NCBI GenBank assembly: GCA_003228685.1
Contig: QIFC01000002.1
Location: 1 to 52,305 of the forward strand
DNA: 52,305 nucleotides
Direction of reading: 5' to 3'
Source: Chloroflexota bacterium
GTDB taxonomy: Bacteria > Chloroflexota > Dehalococcoidia > DSTF01 > RBG-16-68-14
Positions 1 to 6,907 of the stretch are shown here, piece after piece; positions within the stretch are counted from its first letter, which is position 1; every line of letters begins with the position of its first letter. The notes beneath the pieces were generated by a model. It made no database searches and was not told where the DNA came from. It saw nothing but the letters and a program-made list of their open reading frames with translations. Position numbers and translations under genes: made by a program.

Positions 1-212
1 AAAAGGCTGCCGCAGTTTAACGAGGTAGCGGCACCTCGACCTGCACCTCAGGTTCGCGCTCCACTGTCGAAGCCTTTCGTCCCCAGTGCTGCCTACAGTA
101 TACCAGGGCTCGGTGTAGTCCTCATCCGCCGAACGTTAGATACGTCGCAGATGTCCTTCAACACGTGTGTTACTATGGCCCGTCAAAGCCACGACTAATC
201 ACGGAGGTTCTT

Positions 213-1358
213 ATGTACGATGCCATCGTCGTCGGCGCGCGCTGCGCCGGTTCGCCGACAGCCATGCTGCTGGCGCGGAAGGGCTACAAGGTGCTGCTCG
301 TCGACAAGTCCTCGTTTCCCAGCGACATCATGTCGACACACTACATCCAGCCGCCGGGCGTCGCGCGCTTGGAGATCTGGGGTCTCCTCGAGCGCTTGAA
401 AGCGACAAACTGCCCGGCGATCGACGAGATCGATTTTCGGTTAGAGGGCGCGTCGTTCGCGCCTCCACCTCCTGCCGAAGGCGAGCCGCCCCGGCCTCCG
501 GGCTACTGCCCAAGACGAACCGTGCTCGACAAGTTGCTGGTCGACGCGGCAGTCGAGGCCGGCGCAGAACTACGCGAGAATGTCTCGGTGAAGGAGCTGA
601 TCATAGACGGCGGCGAGGTCACTGGCATTCGCGGGAGCCAGAAGGGTGGCCCTTCAGTGGAGGAGAAGGCCCGGATCGTGGTTGGTGCTGACGGCATGCA
701 TTCGACCGTCGCTCGCGCGGTGCAAGCTGAGGAGTACAACACGAAGCCATCACTGAGCTTTGCGTACTATGCCTACTGGAGCGGCTTCCCCGACCAATCG
801 TGCGAGATCCATTTCCGGGCAGACGGCGGCGTCCTCTCCTTCCCCACGAATGACGCACTCCAGTGCGTGGCCGTCGGGGGACCCACGGAGGGGTTTCACG
901 AGTTTCGCGAGGACATCGAAGGCAACTATATGAAGGTGATCGAAGGCATTCCGAGCTTGGCGGAGAAGATTAGAAACGCGCAACGAGAGGAGCGCTTCAT
1001 CGGCACGAATGACCAGCCGAATTTTTTCCGCAAGCCATATGGAAACGGCTGGGCGCTCGTCGGCGACGCCGGCTACCACCGCGACTTCGCTACAGGGTTG
1101 GGCATCGCCGACGCGTTTCGCGATTGCGAGTACCTCGTCGATGCCATCGACGAAGCCTTCGCGGGCAAGCGCTCGATCGACAAAGCGATGGCGGAATACG
1201 AGACGAAGCGCAACGAGATCGCCGAGCCGCTTTACGACCTCACGACACAACTCGTCAGCGGCGACCCACCCACCCCCGAGCAGTTCATCGCGTTTGGTCT
1301 AGCGATGCAGAAGATGATGCCGGAAAGCGCCCCTTCCGGGGAAGGAGCCAACGCATAG
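213..1358 (+). CDS. FAD-dependent oxidoreductase (PHBH / geranylgeranyl reductase-like)
   Basis: Predicted flavoprotein monooxygenase or reductase of about 381 aa. The N-terminus carries a dinucleotide-binding Rossmann motif (VVGARCAGSPTAMLLARKG), followed by an acidic strand end (LLVDKSSFPSD). A second FAD motif, ALVGDAGYHRDFATGLGI, lies near residue 290, as in NAD(P)/FAD-dependent oxidoreductases of the p-hydroxybenzoate hydroxylase group. The ATG at 213 was chosen over the upstream in-frame start at 165 because GGAGG lies 5 bases before it and homologous proteins begin at the Rossmann strand. The stop overlaps the next gene's GTG by one base, so translation is probably coupled with the hydrolase that follows. 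Substrate unknown. The pairing with an epoxide-hydrolase-like enzyme suggests oxidation and then hydrolysis of an organic compound (inference). Confidence 0.85.
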   Translation: MYDAIVVGARCAGSPTAMLLARKGYKVLLVDKSSFPSDIMSTHYIQPPGVARLEIWGLLERLKATNCPAIDEIDFRLEGASFAPPPPAEGEPPRPPGYCPRRTVLDKLLVDAAVEAGAELRENVSVKELIIDGGEVTGIRGSQKGGPSVEEKARIVVGADGMHSTVARAVQAEEYNTKPSLSFAYYAYWSGFPDQSCEIHFRADGGVLSFPTNDALQCVAVGGPTEGFHEFREDIEGNYMKVIEGIPSLAEKIRNAQREERFIGTNDQPNFFRKPYGNGWALVGDAGYHRDFATGLGIADAFRDCEYLVDAIDEAFAGKRSIDKAMAEYETKRNEIAEPLYDLTTQLVSGDPPTPEQFIAFGLAMQKMMPESAPSGEGANA

Positions 1359-2224
1359 TGCAGATCCGAGAAATTGAGGCGAACGGCCTGACGTTCCGAG
1401 CGCGAGAACACGGCGAGGGCGAACCCGTCCTGCTGTTGCACGGTTTTCCAGAGACGTCGCGGATGTGGGAGCAGTTGATGGAGAAGCTGGCCGGCGAGGG
1501 CTATCACTGTCTGGCGCCGGACCAGCGCGGCTACAGCCCGGGCGCTCGGCCCGCCGACGTCAGCGAGTACAACTATGCGAACCTCGCGGCGGATGCGGCC
1601 GCGTTCCTGGACACGATGGGCTGGGAGAAAGCGCATCTGATTGGGCACGACTGGGGCGCGCTGGTGGGTTGGGCCACGGTCGGTCTCACCCCCGAACGCG
1701 TCATAAGCTGGACATCGCTCTCGATACCGCACATCCGCTCGTTCGGCACGGCAATCCGCGAGAACAAAGAGCAAGGCGAGAAGAGTGGCTACATCAACCT
1801 TTTCCGGCAGGAGGGCGTCGCTGAGACCGCGCTCTCCGCGAATGACTTCGCCGCCGTCCGCGGCCTCTTCGCCGCGACGCACGAGCAGGACGAGATCGAT
1901 GAGTACATCGGCGTGCTCTCGCAGGAAGGGGCGCTGACGGCCGCGCTGAACTACTATCGCGGTAGCGAGGGCATTCGCCCAGATCGGGACGATGGCGGCG
2001 ACTGGGGACCCGTCGCGACGCCGACGCTCTTCATCTGGGGCAACCAGGACATGGCGATCGGCCGTGTCGCCGCTGAGGGCACCGAGCAGTACATGACCGG
2101 CCCGTACGAGTTCATCGATCTCGATGCCGGGCACTGGATCATTCAAGAGGCGTTCGACAAGGTCAGCGGGCCGATCACGGCGCACCTGAAGAGTACGGCG
2201 GACCTAAAGAGCGTCGGAGGCTAG
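1358..2224 (+). CDS. alpha/beta hydrolase, epoxide hydrolase / haloalkane dehalogenase-like
   Basis: Alpha/beta-hydrolase fold enzyme of 288 aa. The oxyanion motif HGFPETSRMW is followed by the nucleophile elbow GHDWGALVGW, where the nucleophile is Asp as in soluble epoxide hydrolases and haloalkane dehalogenases. A late acidic strand (FIWGNQD) and the histidine in DAGHWIIQE complete a plausible catalytic triad. The GTG at 1358 overlaps the previous stop (TAGTG) and has GGAG about 10 bases upstream. A longer reading frame extends back into the oxidoreductase gene but that part is a shadow. It sits in an operon with the FAD oxidoreductase and the split-barrel protein that begins 2 bases after its stop. 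Exact substrate cannot be told from sequence. Confidence 0.88.
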   Translation: MQIREIEANGLTFRAREHGEGEPVLLLHGFPETSRMWEQLMEKLAGEGYHCLAPDQRGYSPGARPADVSEYNYANLAADAAAFLDTMGWEKAHLIGHDWGALVGWATVGLTPERVISWTSLSIPHIRSFGTAIRENKEQGEKSGYINLFRQEGVAETALSANDFAAVRGLFAATHEQDEIDEYIGVLSQEGALTAALNYYRGSEGIRPDRDDGGDWGPVATPTLFIWGNQDMAIGRVAAEGTEQYMTGPYEFIDLDAGHWIIQEAFDKVSGPITAHLKSTADLKSVGG

Positions 2225-2226
2225 CC

Positions 2227-2694
2227 GTGGACGTCGCGTCGTTCGCCGAGATCGAGGCCGAGTTCGCCGCGCGCGTATCGCGCATCGTCTGGTGCACCGT
2301 CGCGACTGTCGACCGGCAGGGCCGGCCACGCACGCGCATCCTGCATCCCATCTGGGAGGGCTCGACCGGCTGGATCGCGACGGGCCGGCATTCGCTCAAG
2401 GAGAAGCACCTGGCCGCCAATCCGTACCTCTCGATTAGCTACTGGGACCAGGAACACCAGCAGGTCTACGTCGATGCCAAGGCTGAGTGGCAGGACGATC
2501 AGGTCGAGAAGCTGCGCGTCTGGAACCTCTACAAGGACACGCCGGCGCCGTACGGCTACGACCCCGCGATCATCTGGCAGGCCGGCCCCGCCGACCCAGA
2601 GTACGGGCTGCTCAAGCTGACGCCGTGGCGTATCGAGCTGTACGCGCTCAAGGACCTTGTCACCGGCTCCGAACCCACGATCTGGAAGCCCTAG
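2227..2694 (+). CDS. pyridoxamine 5'-phosphate oxidase-like split-barrel protein
   Basis: Protein of 155 aa resembling the PPOX / flavin- or deazaflavin-binding split-barrel family. It has the usual opening (VSRIVWCTVATVDRQGRPRT, a strand with a DxxGRPR turn) and then the strand IWEGSTGWIATG. It starts with GTG 2 bases after the hydrolase stop, so it is the third gene of an operon. Members of this superfamily bind FMN, F420 or haem. F420 use is possible because F420 biosynthesis genes lie in this window, but no residue seen here decides the cofactor. The Trp-rich C-terminal half (RVWNLYKDTPAPYGYDP) is typical of a subgroup usually labelled only as a family protein. Confidence 0.75.
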   Translation: MDVASFAEIEAEFAARVSRIVWCTVATVDRQGRPRTRILHPIWEGSTGWIATGRHSLKEKHLAANPYLSISYWDQEHQQVYVDAKAEWQDDQVEKLRVWNLYKDTPAPYGYDPAIIWQAGPADPEYGLLKLTPWRIELYALKDLVTGSEPTIWKP

Positions 2695-2710
2695 CGTGTT
2701 CTTACGCCGC

Positions 2711-2787
2711 CTAGCCTCGTAGGGACGTACCTTCAGGTGCGTCCGGCCGCGCTAGCCTCGTAGGGACGTACCTTCAGGTGCGTCCGG
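2711..2787. repeat. two identical 36-bp palindromic repeat units in tandem
   Basis: The 36-bp unit at 2711-2746 is repeated without change at 2752-2787, with 5 bases between copies. Inside each unit is an imperfect hairpin: GGACGTACCT (2723-2732), loop TC, AGGTGCGTCC (2735-2744), with one G-T type mismatch. The leading GTAGGG resembles the other GTAGGG-led palindromes near 10.1, 11.45, 27.9, 29.15 and 47.1 kb. It lies just after the operon at 213-2694 and could also act as a transcript end. Confidence 0.85.
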
Positions 2788-2820
2788 GCGGGCCAAGGCC
2801 GCCGCCAATATGTCGGCTAC

Positions 2821-3351
2821 CTAATCGAACTCCGCGAAGCGCCTCGCGTTGCCCATGTGCTCCGAGACGTACGCCTGCGTGATGGACAGCGCCTGCTTCA
2901 CGTGCTCGCGGTCGTGGTGCGGCCACTCGTGGAGCAGGTCGATCACCCGCAGCTCGCCGACCTGCGGATGTTGTCCGGACAGCTCCAGTTGGTCGTCACG
3001 CAACTCCCGCAGTAGCCGGACGCTTCGGTCGCGCTCCTGCGCTAGCTCCGCAATCAGTTCGACGCCGCTTTTCTCGCAGTCGCGGCGATCTCTGCTGACC
3101 CGCGCTTGGTTCCACAGCACCAGCATGCGCCCCGGCTGCTCGATGATGCGTTCGATCCGGCCGCGGAACCCTCGCTCCTCCGCCTCTAGCAGGTGGCCGA
3201 CTACTTCGTTCACGCACCACTCGCCCTCGGCCGGGTGCCAGTGCAGCGCCTCCGGCCCGAGCGCCTGGGCCTCTGCTTGCAACGTCTCCATCGACGCAAG
3301 CAGCAGGGCGGCGGTGTGGCCGGGGGTGAGGGGGTCGGTTGATGATGTCAT
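2821..3351 (-). CDS. DinB superfamily protein
   Basis: Protein of 176 aa of the DinB/YfiT-like four-helix metalloenzyme family. Metal-ligand-like histidines are visible in EVVGHLLEAEERGFRGRIER (helix 2) and in LLHEWPHHDREHVKQ (helix 4). Family members often use mycothiol, bacillithiol or other thiols, but many are uncharacterised; the role here is unknown. ATG at 3351 is preceded by GAGGAG. The first codons (DPLTPGH) contain an 18-bp segment (3318-3335) identical to part of the palindromic repeat at 3429-3446. The N-terminus may therefore be partly repeat-derived, or the true start could be downstream. Confidence 0.8.
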   Translation of the reverse strand: MTSSTDPLTPGHTAALLLASMETLQAEAQALGPEALHWHPAEGEWCVNEVVGHLLEAEERGFRGRIERIIEQPGRMLVLWNQARVSRDRRDCEKSGVELIAELAQERDRSVRLLRELRDDQLELSGQHPQVGELRVIDLLHEWPHHDREHVKQALSITQAYVSEHMGNARRFAEFD

Positions 3352-3390
3352 GGGTCTCCTCTATTAGCTGCTTAGATTCCTGTCCCTCAC

Positions 3391-3446
3391 CCCGACTGCC
3401 GTCACCCCTCTCCCGCTGGCGGGAGAGGGGCCGGGGGTGAGGGGGT
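3391..3446. repeat. REP-like palindrome, copy 1 (overlaps the 3' end of the DUF559 gene)
   Basis: A perfect 12-bp stem, CCCCTCTCCCGC (3405-3416), loop TG, GCGGGAGAGGGG (3419-3430), is followed by a G-rich arm (3429-3446). The left flank, CCCGACTGCCGTCA, recurs at 3865. The palindrome forms the last codons of the DUF559 frame (tail SPPAPLPPAGEG). Sequences of this look are widespread intergenic repeats in GC-rich bacteria (recollection). It could fold as a terminator. Confidence 0.85.
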
Positions 3447-3806
3447 GAGTGCGCTGCGAATCCGTTCCAAGACAGCGCTCATGCTTGTCTCTACATCCTC
3501 GCTCTTGACTCTGAGTATGCGCACGCCTGTCAACCTGATTACCTCCTCGCGGTCTCGGTCTTCTTTGGACTGCGCTTTGTGGATCGGGCCGTCTACCTCG
3601 ATTACGAGGCGTGCGTCTGGACAGTAGAAGTCCACGATGAATTGCCGTATCGGGTGCTGGCGTCTGAACTTTTTGCCGTCGAGTCTGCGATTCCGAAGCG
3701 CTTGCCACAGTTGGGCTTCCCCGCGTGTCGGATTGTTGCGAAATCGACGAGCTACTTCCCTCAGCTCGCGCCGTATGCTGGGCTCAGCCGTCGGTCGCTG
3801 TTCCAT
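3402..3806 (-). CDS. DUF559 (Vsr-like) endonuclease domain protein
   Basis: Protein of about 134 aa with the DUF559 fold, related to very-short-patch repair and PD-(D/E)XK nucleases. Visible hallmarks: NPTRGEAQLWQALRNRRLDG at the N-terminus, then KFRRQHPIRQFIVDFYCPD with the first catalytic Asp, then LVIEVDGPIH, a strand with Glu and Asp. The C-terminal helix follows VRILRVKSEDV. The ATG at 3806 directly follows an in-frame TTG. The last dozen residues (TPSPPAPLPPAGEG) are translated from a palindromic repeat and are not part of the domain. Direct copies of the repeat flank the gene at 3391 and 3865. Cellular role of DUF559 proteins is unsettled: DNA repair, restriction or mobility are all possible. 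Confidence 0.88.
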   Translation of the reverse strand: MEQRPTAEPSIRRELREVARRFRNNPTRGEAQLWQALRNRRLDGKKFRRQHPIRQFIVDFYCPDARLVIEVDGPIHKAQSKEDRDREEVIRLTGVRILRVKSEDVETSMSAVLERIRSALTPSPPAPLPPAGEG

Positions 3807-3864
3807 CAATATATCCGCCTTCCCTGATTCGTCACCACCTCTTGAGTCTCTGAAGCCCCTTCAT

Positions 3865-3905
3865 CCCGACTGCCGTCATCCCTCTCCGGCGAGCGGCAGA
3901 GGGGC
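3865..3905. repeat. REP-like palindrome, copy 2 (upstream of the DUF559 gene)
   Basis: Positions 3865-3887 repeat 3391-3413 in the same orientation with one mismatch (CCCGACTGCCGTCA, then T for C, then CCCTCTCC). The palindromic core here is degenerate (CCTCTCCGGCGAGCGGCAGAGG). Together with copy 1 it brackets the endonuclease gene. Confidence 0.8.
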
Positions 3906-3921
3906 AGGAGCGCTAACAACG

Positions 3922-5298
3922 CTACGGTTCGCCCGTCTCTCTTCCCCTTGGCAGCTTCTCGTACCACTCTTTGATCTTCGCCTCGAAGCCTAGCTCGCCG
4001 GGCTCGTAGTAGCGGTGGCCTTCGAGGCGGTCCGGCAGGTGCGTCTGCTCCACCTGGTGCTCGTCGTAGTCGTGGGCGTACTTGTAGCCCTTGCCGTAGT
4101 CCATGTCGCGCATCAGCCCGGTGCTGGCGTTGCGCAGGTGCAGGGGCACCGGCTCGCCTAACGACTCGCGGACGTCGGCCAAGGCGCGTCCGTATGACGT
4201 CATCACGCTGTTGCTCTTGGGGGCGGTCGCCAGGTAGATGGCCGTCTCGGCCATCGGCAGGAAGCCCTCCGGCAGGCCGATGAAGTGGACGGCCTGCTGG
4301 CAGGCGGTCGAGACGACGAGCGCCTGCGGGTCGGCCAGCCCGACGTCCTCAGCGGCGAGCAGCACCATGCGGCGCACGATGAAGAGCGGGTCCTCGCCCG
4401 ACTCGATCATGCGCGCCAGCCAGTACAGGGCCGCGTCCGGGTCGGAGCCGCGCACCGACTTGATGAACGCGGAGATGGTGTCGTAGTGGGCGTCGCCGGA
4501 CTTGTCGTAGAGGTACGTTCGCGCCTGCAGCGCCTCTTCGATCTGGTCGCGCGTGACGCGGCGCGGTCCCTTCTCTGCGGGTGGGGCACTGGCGGCCGCC
4601 ATCTCCAGCGCGTTCAGCGCGATCCGCGCATCGCCGCCGACGCTCTCCGAGAGCGCTTCGATCGCGTCATCGTCGAACGCGACGTTGCTCGTGCCGTCCT
4701 TGGCGGGCAGCCCGCGCTCCTCGTCGTCGATCGCCCTCCGCAGGAGCGCCGCGATCTGCTCACGCTCGAGCGAGTGCAGCGGGAACACGCGGCAGCGCGA
4801 GAGCAGGGGACCGATCACCTCGAACGATGGGTTCTCGGTCGTCGCGCCGATCAGCGTGATCGTCCCGTCCTCGACGAACGGCAGCACGGCATCTTGCTGG
4901 CTCTTGTTGAAGCGATGCAGCTCATCGATGAAGAGGATCGTCGCGCGGCCGTCCATCCCCCGCCGGTCCTGCGCCTCGCCGATGATGCGGCGGAGGTCGG
5001 CGACGCCGGCCGAGACGGCGGATACTAGGGAAAACGCTGAATTCGTCAGCTCCGCGATGATGCTGGCGAGCGTCGTCTTGCCGGTGCCGGGCGGCCCCCA
5101 GAGGATGATCGATGGCAGGCTGTCGGTCAGCATCAGCCGGCGGAGGATGTGTCCCTCGCCTACCAGGTGCTCCTGTCCGATGAAGTCGTCCAGCTTGCGC
5201 GGGCGCATGCGGGCCGCCAAGGGGGCGTCGCGGTCGCGGCGCGCTTCTCCGGCCTGAGAGAACATGTCGGTCGCCGGTTTGGGTTTGCGGGGACTCAT
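3922..5298 (-). CDS. rarA: replication-associated recombination protein A (RarA/MgsA AAA+ ATPase)
   Basis: AAA+ ATPase of 458 aa that acts at stalled replication forks; the family is homologous to clamp-loader and RuvB-type ATPases. N-terminus: AARMRPRKLDDFIGQEHLVG. Walker A is GPPGTGKTT (near residue 69), Walker B is FIDELHRFNKSQQD, sensor 1 is GATTENPSFEV, and an arginine finger follows in LLSRCRVF. The C-terminal half has the RarA-specific tetramerisation region, with SAFIKSVRGSDPDAALYWLA and EDVGLADPQAL. Length is full for the family. It is a single gene with no evident operon partner; the next gene upstream is divergent. Confidence 0.95.
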   Translation of the reverse strand: MSPRKPKPATDMFSQAGEARRDRDAPLAARMRPRKLDDFIGQEHLVGEGHILRRLMLTDSLPSIILWGPPGTGKTTLASIIAELTNSAFSLVSAVSAGVADLRRIIGEAQDRRGMDGRATILFIDELHRFNKSQQDAVLPFVEDGTITLIGATTENPSFEVIGPLLSRCRVFPLHSLEREQIAALLRRAIDDEERGLPAKDGTSNVAFDDDAIEALSESVGGDARIALNALEMAAASAPPAEKGPRRVTRDQIEEALQARTYLYDKSGDAHYDTISAFIKSVRGSDPDAALYWLARMIESGEDPLFIVRRMVLLAAEDVGLADPQALVVSTACQQAVHFIGLPEGFLPMAETAIYLATAPKSNSVMTSYGRALADVRESLGEPVPLHLRNASTGLMRDMDYGKGYKYAHDYDEHQVEQTHLPDRLEGHRYYEPGELGFEAKIKEWYEKLPRGRETGEP

Positions 5299-5357
5299 GG
5301 CCGTCTATTGTAGCGATTCGAGTGGGTATTAGGTGAAGATTCCTCTCTGAGTGTCGA

Positions 5358-5392
5358 CTCTCTACATAGAGAGAATCAGCCTTGAGAATCAG
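5358..5392. promoter_or_regulatory. hairpin and 9-bp direct repeats upstream of the redoxin-like gene
   Basis: CTCTCTA (5358-5364), loop CA, TAGAGAG (5367-5373) is a perfect 7-bp inverted repeat. GAGAATCAG then occurs twice as a direct repeat (5371-5379 and 5384-5392), 13 bases apart. This lies 24 bases before the start at 5416, between the divergent rarA and redoxin genes. It may be an operator or leader element; no known regulator site was recognised. Confidence 0.45.
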
Positions 5393-5415
5393 GCCTAGTG
5401 TGGAGAGGATACTGA

Positions 5416-6183
5416 ATGACGACCACCGAAGCCGAACTAACGACCGGCGCGGGGGCGCCCGATCTGAAGCTGCGCACTCCCGAGGGGGCGTCGATTCAGC
5501 TCTCGATGCTCTGGAAAGAGAAGCCGCTTGCGCTTGTGTTTCTAGGCGCGCTGGATGGCTCGCTCGCGTCGGAGAATGCGATTTTGTGGCGGGACGCTGA
5601 CGAGACCGTGCGCGAATCTGGCGGCGAAGTCGTCGCTATCTGTGGTGCGACACCGGACGATGCGAACGAGTTCCGCGGACGTTGGAACCTGCCGTATCCG
5701 CTGCTCTGCGACGATGGCACAGCGTATGCCGCCTTTGGCGTGAGCGGTGGGCAGCCAGGAAGCTTCGTCCTGGATGGCGAGGGCGTGGTGCGCTTCCTGC
5801 ATCGCAACACGAGCGAGCTGGACAACCCGCCGACGTGGGCGCTCGTTGATGCCATCTCCGAAGTTACAGGCAGGACGGTCGAGAAGCCCCTGCCGGCGCT
5901 GGTGGGCGAGGAAGCCGAGGCCGCAAGCATATTGGAGAACGAGGAAATCTCCGCGCCCACGCCCGGCGACCACGCGGGACTCAATTTCACATGCGCGAAG
6001 TGCGGGAGCAACGAGTACGAAATCGACGATATGTCGACGTCAAGCGGCATGATGTCGCGCGTGGTCAACCTGCAAAACCGGCGCTTCTCCGCTGTGAGCT
6101 GTCGCCGTTGTTTCTACACAGAACTCTACAAGACCAACAGCGGCGCGCTCCGAAACGTGTTCGATCTAATGGTTGGGGCCTGA
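5416..6183 (+). CDS. redoxin-like domain without peroxidatic cysteine, fused to a zinc ribbon
   Basis: Protein of 255 aa. Residues about 10-150 read as a peroxiredoxin/thioredoxin-fold domain: GAGAPDLKLRTPEG opening, strand LALVFLGA, VVAICGATPDDANEFRGRW, then LLCDDGTAYAAFGV and GSFVLDGEGVVRFLH. The position that normally holds the catalytic Cys after strand 1 reads GALDGSLASEN, with no Cys. Only Cys76 and Cys98 remain in the domain. Residues about 188-255 form a separate zinc-ribbon unit with Cys193-x2-Cys196 and Cys229-x2-Cys232, and the phrase FSAVSCRRCFYTELYK. This is like the small nucleic-acid-binding zinc-ribbon family (COG3478/DUF2082 type). Function is unknown: a redox sensor or a binding adaptor seems likelier than a peroxidase (inference). 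A strong terminator follows. Confidence 0.75.
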   Translation: MTTTEAELTTGAGAPDLKLRTPEGASIQLSMLWKEKPLALVFLGALDGSLASENAILWRDADETVRESGGEVVAICGATPDDANEFRGRWNLPYPLLCDDGTAYAAFGVSGGQPGSFVLDGEGVVRFLHRNTSELDNPPTWALVDAISEVTGRTVEKPLPALVGEEAEAASILENEEISAPTPGDHAGLNFTCAKCGSNEYEIDDMSTSSGMMSRVVNLQNRRFSAVSCRRCFYTELYKTNSGALRNVFDLMVGA

Positions 6184-6207
6184 CCTCCCCCTACCGAGAA
6201 GCAGAAC

Positions 6208-6240
6208 GAGCCCGCGCCACACGGCGCGGGCTCTTCGTAT
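6208..6240 (+). terminator. strong intrinsic-terminator hairpin after the redoxin-like gene
   Basis: GAGCCCGCGCC (6208-6218), loop ACAC, GGCGCGGGCTC (6223-6233) is a perfect 11-bp stem 25 bases after the stop at 6183. It is followed by TTCGTAT, which is only weakly T-rich. Confidence 0.75.
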
Positions 6241-6245
6241 GTGTC

Positions 6246-6290
6246 GTATGTGCGATTACTCCTTATGTGCGCAGGTCCCGTCGCACATAC
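6246..6290. terminator. 10-bp inverted repeat between convergent genes
   Basis: GTATGTGCGA (6246-6255) pairs with TCGCACATAC (6281-6290). A third copy of TATGTGCG sits inside the loop at about 6265, so two alternative hairpins are possible. It lies downstream of the minus-strand gene ending at 6332 and could terminate it. Confidence 0.5.
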
Positions 6291-6331
6291 TTGGGCTTGG
6301 GCTTGTCTCCGAGTGTGCGTGGAGCCGTGTT

Positions 6332-6892
6332 CTAGCGCGGTCGTTCGCCCTCTCTGACATACGTCACGATCATAGTCGCCTTTGGCTTCCAAACGAGTGC
6401 TCCAAGGCCCAAGGTAGCGATCCGGGCGAGGCCCGCTCGGCTCTCTCTATTCGTAACGTCCTTGACTGTCCAGCCGCGGCTCGCCATCTCGCGTGCGTCT
6501 CGCTGATACTCATCCGGGTCCGAGTATTGCTTCACCGCTACGGAGGAATCCCGGGAGGCTTCCGAGCGTAGTATTTCGATAGCTTCGATGAGCCCAGCAA
6601 CGTCCTTCTTCGCTCCCATAGCGTTAGACCTAAATCGGACCGTAGATTGGCCGAGCTTCGTCCTCATGGTAACCTCGACCTCCTGACTCTTGCCCAGAAA
6701 TCCAGAAGCTTCAGTGTGCCTAACGTCCTCGATCTCGGAGCCCTGAATTGAGAAGATCTTTTCACCGGCTCGGTCCCGGTGATAGCTGATTTCGTCGTGA
6801 GTCACCTTGACCCAACCTAGAAAGACCTTGTTCACACCTGGGAAACCCCCAGGGTATCCGAAGCTCTTTTGAAATATCACACCGGTCTCCAT
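6332..6892 (-). CDS. conserved unknown protein (PH-like N-terminus, RDAREMASRGW C-terminal motif)
   Basis: Protein of 186 aa, not assigned to a named family. The N-terminal half (residues about 1-100) is beta-rich (VFLGWVKVTHDEISYHRD, EVEVTMRTKLGQSTVRFRS) and could be a PH- or GRAM-like domain. The C-terminal part has the pattern YQRDAREMASRGW, then a small hydrophobic stretch (ARIATLGLGALVWKPKATMI) and TYVRE. I recall similar endings in actinobacterial and Chloroflexota hypothetical proteins with a weak membrane segment. It starts at ATG 6892 just downstream of the minus-strand enoyl-CoA hydratase (stop at 6908), so the two may share a transcript. Base use looks less GC-rich than the neighbours. 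Confidence 0.6.
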   Translation of the reverse strand: METGVIFQKSFGYPGGFPGVNKVFLGWVKVTHDEISYHRDRAGEKIFSIQGSEIEDVRHTEASGFLGKSQEVEVTMRTKLGQSTVRFRSNAMGAKKDVAGLIEAIEILRSEASRDSSVAVKQYSDPDEYQRDAREMASRGWTVKDVTNRESRAGLARIATLGLGALVWKPKATMIVTYVREGERPR

Positions 6893-6907
6893 GTCTAAGA
6901 CTCGTCG

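Noticed and set aside
1..164. Possible 3' end of a minus-strand gene at the left edge, and a CGAGGT/ACCTCG hairpin at 21-38
   Set aside because: A short open frame (ending EVQVEVPLPR) exists but has no motif and runs back into the plus-strand gene. The hairpin may be a terminator of an unseen gene but cannot be assigned.
1232..2185. A 317-aa minus-strand frame opposite the alpha/beta hydrolase
   Set aside because: The plus-strand frame has complete hydrolase motifs; the antisense frame is Arg/Val-rich with no family pattern, as expected in GC-rich DNA.
2711..2787. A CRISPR array seed (two exact 36-bp repeats)
   Set aside because: Only two units with a 5-base gap, internally palindromic, and no cas genes. 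This is a tandem intergenic repeat.
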